Assembly (NCBI GenBank): GCA_002633025.1 | Contig: NMRB01000690.1 | Location: 179,751-243,750 of the forward strand | Direction of reading: 5' to 3' | DNA length: 64,000 bases | Origin: Notospermus geniculatus | Taxonomy: Eukaryota > Nemertea > Pilidiophora > Heteronemertea > Lineidae | Part shown: piece by piece, positions 61,401-64,000 of the stretch | How the letters are laid out: each line of letters begins with the position of its first letter | Numbering within the stretch: position 1 is the stretch's first letter | The notes under the pieces: model-generated | The model's input: only the letters and a program-made list of their open reading frames with translations | Databases searched by the model: none | What the model was told of the DNA's origin: nothing | Made by a program: the position numbers and the translations under genes

Positions 61401-63915
61401 GGTATTCGCTGTGGGTTGAGAATCATCATCTGTCATCATATCATACTCATTGTATGTGCTGACTTCCGACGTCTCGTGCGTCTGAAATATCAAAGAAAGG
61501 GCATCTTAGAAAGGATGTTTCTGGGTGAAATGGAAATCTTGCCCAGATGGCGACTCCTGAAAGAAAAGGGGGCTGAACCATTTAGTATTAGTATTGCAGA
61601 ACTGAAGGAACATTCTTTTCCATGAAGGCCACGTGTTTGAAGGGGATCTCACATTATTAATCGGGACTGAAGTTCATTTTATGAAACAGAACACAGTACT
61701 AGGGATTTTCACGTCTAAAATGCCACATTTTGCACTCCTACAGCAGCAATGACTGGAGTTTGTGGGACCATATCCCCAACAGGGTCGGATCGGGGGGGGG
61801 GGGGGGNNGGGGGGGGGGGGGCCTACACCCCCTATTTTTGGCAGAGCAATTATTTTTTTAGCCAGGAAAATTTAATCACATAAAAATTCGAGTATTTTGC
61901 TCTCAGATGCCAGAAAATTGCATCTAAATGAAAAGCACTTAAATTGTCAATTTTTTATGGGGAGGGCCCCGCCCCGTGCTTCGCACTCACAGTGCTCACT
62001 ACATGTACATGTACCTCCGTCAAGCTACGCCCCCTTTCTGTCACCCTGGATCCTACCCTGCCCAAACCAGCTGAAGAGATATTCGTGAGATTCAATGCTG
62101 TCACTTTCATATCCCAAGTGTTTTTGTGAAGACTTGTTTAGAAACCAAAATTCAATCATCCACCATACAACATGCAACCATTGAGACAATGGTTGCATGT
62201 ATCCATGTACTGATTCATGAGGAGACATGCATTCCTTCATTCATTATTCAGCAGCATAGCAACAGGGATGCTTGCCGGAGGCTAGAATTGGGTTATCATT
62301 CAGTTACATGCCATTCTCATATACAGAGTTTGAGAAGAGTACTGAGATTATCAAATATCAGATGAGATTCAATGAATACAATCACATACTAGAATCTTCT
62401 TTCCAGTATCTGCACCAGCCTCAGCCATTGGCCAAATCACAGTTGAAACTTTGTCTCTCAGTAGTTCACACAAGACGCAAACCCCAAAGCCAACGGCGAG
62501 ACTAATATTGATGATATCTGGACGGAAAAAGTCTAAATCCAAAAAGAATGTGAAGATGTTGAGGATGAAGTCAGCTGCATCAGTGACATCACTCAGCCTT
62601 GGCATTGCGAAACATATTTGAAGAACAGCCTGTCCATTTCCTCATGTTCCATCCGCATTGTGCCAGACTCCTTCCAGTCAACAAGAATAGACAAGAAATT
62701 CACACAAGAAAAGTAAACTTATGGCAAGAGATTGCTGAAATCTCGTCGTTCTAATCTAAGCTTTGAAGTTCCAAAATCGTAGTCTTGAGCTTGCAAGCAT
62801 TTACACAAGTTCAGGATGTTGGACAGAGGTAGCTGTGGAAATACATGTATCCTCCAAAATCTGGCATCAAAGGACAATCCCGGGAGGATAATACACGAAC
62901 ACCTCAAACCAGAGCTAATGTCTGCTGCAGCCAGTGGCACTGCCAAACACACTGCACACTCACACCGAACTCTGTTGAGTACATGCAGTTGCAACAAAGC
63001 TAACTCTCCACTGGGAGGGTTTATGAATTATTAAGAACGTCCCATATGCCACATATGCACAATTGCACAATACAAAACCCACCTGGGTGCTGACGAGAGG
63101 CAACACAGATTGATTTTACACTCGGGAGAATTTTGAAAATGCAAATTTGCATACATTGAATAGGTTGGATAACAAATTAGTAACCTAATGGTTGCTGAAA
63201 CTATCAAATTTGACATCCAACATTGAAGAGTTGGTGGATGCAATAAATTGTAACGTGTTATAGTCAAGTTTCATTGTTCAGGATAAATGTGAACCCAATA
63301 TTGATCTGAGGCGATCAATAGAGACTGATGTAACAAAATTACCATGGTATAATTAAGTATCAGAAAGTGGCAGACTAAAAGGACTGGCGTGGCTGGGTTT
63401 GTGTGAAAAGAACCAACAGGAAAAAACGAATGGTAAAAAGGCACGAAAGGTGCCGAGGTCATCCAAAACTTTGAAAAGGGGACAAATTACCAGCCCTGCT
63501 AGTAGTACTTCAGCCCACAGACTGCATGGTGAGACAAATCATGTGTTAAGGGAACCAATAACAGTTTCATATTTGACCCCACCAGCATGCCTGGTTGGTC
63601 ATATCCAGTCCTGTTTGAGAGAACAGCAGTTTGCAATACCACATCTTGACTACCAAGGGTTCTGACATCGCTCCGCCCTCCAACTATGCTCGCGTAGTCT
63701 TATGACATAGCCAATACACGTCGAGTTCTAGGATGTAATACCATGGCATGGGGAAACTTGACACCTATTCAATGATCCCTTTTGGCAGTTAGTACCTACC
63801 CCAGTGCTGTTTGCATCTTCATCAACTAGTGTCTCCTGGCTGCTGTGCGTTTGGTGTACTAGAGTGTCGATGCTACCGAATTTTTGTCCTGTTTCCAAAG
63901 GACTTTCTAAGGCCT
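40408..63915 (-). CDS. RAB11FIP3/4: Rab11 family-interacting protein 3/4, partial
   Basis: Twelve coding exons join in phase (1469 nt; 488 codons plus stop after a partial codon); the 5' part lies beyond the right edge. Exons: 63915-63800, 61481-61276, 57328-57215, 49336-49292, 48749-48659, 47808-47693, 45639-45502, 45274-45205, 44878-44732, 44495-44349, 44174-44031, 40542-40408. An acidic Ser-rich linker (DDRDSAISGRSS; VTDEEEHFEDYGEVESD) precedes a long coiled coil (from VKKLEEKFAGEIRDL). The C-terminus, LEEL-type ELQAQILNRSIEEGKSLL through HLRAYVDRILLTILQKNPAL, is the class II Rab11-binding domain with the conserved Y-(I/V)-D-R-I core. FIP3/FIP4 dimerise, bind Rab11 and Arf6 and carry recycling endosomes to the cleavage furrow, midbody and centrosome. 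The EF-hand region expected upstream is not in the window. I cannot tell FIP3 from FIP4; one pre-duplication gene is likely. Confidence 0.93.
40924..41596. mobile_element. Large fold-back element, about 280-bp arms
   Basis: Left arm from GAACAAATTGCAACAGAATT and right arm ending AATTCTGTTGCAATTTGTTC are inverted copies over about 280 bp. Pairing is near perfect in the outer 230 bp and looser toward a central loop at about 41235-41295. It is non-coding and lies in the last intron of the Rab11-FIP gene. The outermost CCAGGA/TCCTGG words at 40902 and 41618 may be the true ends. Confidence 0.85.
42830..43640 (+). repeat. Two-unit 300-bp tandem repeat, GTGACCTTGA-type family
   Basis: The unit containing GGTGGCAAAGTCAAGAAT, ACATACAAAGTTTCA, TTTTTCACAAAACGCCCCCT and GAAGGCGCTATCCATCTGAC occurs twice at a spacing of about 300 bp (about 42975 and 43278). 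It is preceded by CTGTGACCTTGAAAAGT at 42834 and ends CGGACGCACGCACG…GCGGGCTAATAAAA. The same leader and a similar ending occur at 58.4-59.0 kb, so this is a dispersed family. It is in the Rab11-FIP intron. Confidence 0.75.
44998..45170. repeat. Short-period GTCCCC-GGACAAT minisatellite
   Basis: About ten diverged copies of a 14-16 bp unit (AGACAATACGTCCCCG, GGACAATACATCCCC, GGACAATTCGTCCC) lie in the 326-bp intron between the Rab11-FIP exons at 45205 and 44878, just 35 bp from an exon. Confidence 0.75.
46633..46705. repeat. Three-copy repeat, AAAAGGGGTATTTTTCCTATG unit
   Basis: Three to four tandem units of about 21 bp (GAAAAGGGCTATTTTCCTGT, GAAAAGGGGTATTTTTTCCT, GAATAGGGGTATTTTCCCAT) lie in a Rab11-FIP intron. 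Confidence 0.7.
48047..48291. mobile_element. Inverted-dimer element with hammerhead-like hairpins, 14-bp target duplication
   Basis: A 200-bp palindrome (48087-48286) has arms that are nearly perfect and separated by only about 6 bases. Each arm carries CCAGCCTGAAGAAGACCCC, then GTTGG, then GGTCGAAAATTTGCAAAT; the left copy is inverted. The left arm continues to the family's end, CTTCTCTTTGG read inverted. The element is flanked by identical 14-mers TGAGTGTATGAAGA at 48033-48046 and 48292-48305. It lies in a Rab11-FIP intron. Penelope-like elements often insert as inverted or tandem partial dimers and carry hammerhead motifs; the assignment is inference. Confidence 0.75.
50423..50640. mobile_element. 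MITE-like element rich in CRE sites
   Basis: Terminal inverted repeats AGAGGTTCTTCA and TGAAGAACCTCT enclose 218 bp. Within it are several GACGTC/TGACGTCA words (about 50439, 50541, 50619) and inverted CAACATGG segments. The target site is unclear (TA at 50641 side only partial). Confidence 0.6.
51567..51811. mobile_element. Inverted-dimer element, 83-bp perfect arms, 12-bp target duplication
   Basis: Arms 51581-51663 and 51691-51773 are exact reverse complements over 83 bp. Each holds a motif read TTGACAACGACCAGG, AACACTGG, TGGAAACGTCGTGTT: a five-pair ACCAG/CTGGT hairpin followed by GAAAC. An extra GTCAAGTGTACAA copy lies in the spacer. Identical 12-mers TACATCAAACCT flank it (51555-51566, 51812-51823). 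It has the same layout and, by this delimitation, the same 245-bp length as the unrelated-sequence element at 48.0 kb. Confidence 0.75.
52105..52279. mobile_element. hAT-like MITE, 175 bp, 5-bp target duplication
   Basis: Ends CAGGGGCGGATCCA and TGGATCCGCGCCTG are inverted copies; inside, GAGGGGGCAC and an inverted GTGCCCCCCTT pair again. GAACG flanks both sides (52100-52104, 52280-52284). CAGG…GGATCC ends are common among hAT MITEs; a 5-bp duplication suggests a hAT5-type group rather than the usual 8-bp hAT. Confidence 0.8.
52965..53067 (+). mobile_element. Single copy of the hammerhead-like hairpin element, 15-bp target duplication
   Basis: CTGAATAAGACCCCGGTTGG, GGTCGAAAATTTGCGAAT and the end CATCTTCTCTCTTT match the arms of the 48.0-kb element. 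Flanks AGTATTATAACCAGC are identical at 52950-52964 and 53068-53082. The 103-bp insertion has no inverted partner, so monomers also move. Confidence 0.78.
53732..54194. mobile_element. Non-autonomous DNA transposon, GC-richer, 28-bp inverted ends
   Basis: Ends AAGGGCTGTTTTGACGGGTG and TTTTTATC match the reverse complement of GATAAAAACACCCGTCAAAA plus CGGCCCTT. The 463-bp interior is markedly richer in CGAT/ATCGC words than its surroundings and has a minus-strand open frame (54103-53816) with no recognised domain. The target duplication is not evident. Confidence 0.75.
56015..56083 (-). CDS. Candidate cassette exon of Rab11-FIP3/4
   Basis: A long pyrimidine tract ending CTCACACTACAG precedes a 69-bp segment ending CAGCTG|GTACAG, inside the 7.9-kb intron between exons 57215 and 49336. 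It is an exact multiple of three, and its phase (1 in, 2 out) fits both neighbours. Inclusion keeps the frame and adds 23 residues with RPRRERRATW and RPRRLS, two basophilic-kinase-type sites. The neighbouring sequence here is CpG-rich. There is no transcript evidence, and the donor is only fair. Confidence 0.45.
58420..58985 (+). repeat. Two-unit 290-bp tandem repeat, GTGACCTTGA-type family
   Basis: Two units spaced about 290 bp, each with CTCNTTAGANGCACC, TTCAGGAGTTA, TGGTGGCCAAGC and ATATATGTACCAAGTTTCA, joined through CTGTGACCTTGAAAAGTCGG. It ends GACGACGGACGCTCC…CACCCCGGTGAGCTAATAAAA. The leader and the ending class are shared with 42.8-43.6 kb. It is in the Rab11-FIP intron. Confidence 0.75.
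60032..60168. repeat. 70-bp tandem duplication
   Basis: GGTGTAGTCCAAACAGCCAA through AGTTTCAGATTGTA occurs twice with a 70-bp period and one or two differences. The second copy runs straight into the hairpin element at 60138, and both copies contain the GATAGCCACCCA target word. Confidence 0.85.
60138..60281 (+). mobile_element. Fourth copy of the hammerhead-like hairpin element
   Basis: It contains TTCCAGCCTGAAGAAGACCC, GGTTGGGGTCGAAAATTCGC, then CTGGAA. TTCCAG and CTGGAA can pair as an outer helix. The end TTTTGTGCTCGCCTTCTCTT matches the other copies. Flanks are GATAGCCACCCA (60126-60137) and GATAGCCATCCA (60282-60293), a 12-bp duplication with one change. Confidence 0.72.
61780..62060. 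mobile_element. hAT-like MITE with poly-G gap, 5-bp target duplication
   Basis: Left end CAGGGTCGGATC and right end GGATCCTACCCTG are inverted copies; CCCAA adjoins both ends (61775-61779 and 62061-62065). A long G run broken by NN at 61792-61820 marks an assembly problem inside it. The ends resemble the 52.1-kb element. Confidence 0.6.
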
Positions 63916-64000
63916 CTGAAAAGAGGAAAGAGTATTTAAGTAAACTGACAGTCGCACAGATGAAAATTTCATGACCAAGAAAACATATTGGTGACTTGAA

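Overview
This is eukaryotic nuclear DNA, most likely from a marine invertebrate animal. The genes have many short coding exons (45-210 bp) with GT-AG introns, one exonless GPCR, and introns and spacers packed with tRNA-derived SINEs, MITEs and fold-back elements. The self-complementary words TAGGCCTA, TACATGTA and ACCGGT recur throughout, as is common in echinoderm and some lophotrochozoan genomes. I cannot fix the phylum by eye. Three short N runs show it is a draft assembly.

Layout, left to right. (1) 1-16.2 kb holds two coding exons, on the minus strand, of the N-terminal cyclic-nucleotide-binding-like domain of a Rap guanine nucleotide exchange factor (RAPGEF2/6, PDZ-GEF). The rest of that gene runs off the left edge, and its promoter is probably near 16.0-16.2 kb. 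(2) 17.5-23.5 kb is a complete 16-coding-exon LRRC45 gene (minus), reconstructed as 670 residues. (3) 23.5-26.6 kb is a complete three-exon CISD2 gene (plus), head-to-head with LRRC45 across about 0.9 kb that looks like a shared promoter. (4) 27.2-28.3 kb is an intronless class A-like GPCR (minus) lacking the usual DRY, CWxP and NPxxY signatures. (5) 29.8-32.5 kb is a two-exon gene (minus) for a 595-residue coiled-coil protein with a C-terminal death domain. A 41-bp minisatellite lies just beyond its stop. (6) 37.8-63.9 kb is the 3' two thirds of a Rab11-FIP3/FIP4 (class II Rab11 effector) gene (minus) in twelve coding exons, plus a frame-preserving candidate cassette exon. Its introns hold most of the mobile elements.

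The most interesting non-genic signal is a set of short elements (48.0, 51.6, 53.0 and 60.2 kb). They carry a hammerhead-like hairpin motif, are flanked by 12-15 bp target duplications, and in two cases are inverted dimers with almost perfect arms. They look like short non-autonomous Penelope-like or retrozyme-like insertions. LRRC45 (centriole linker) and Rab11-FIP3/4 (recycling endosome, midbody and centrosome) both act at the centrosome, and CISD2 acts at the ER/mitochondrial membrane. These are ordinary housekeeping neighbours, not an operon.
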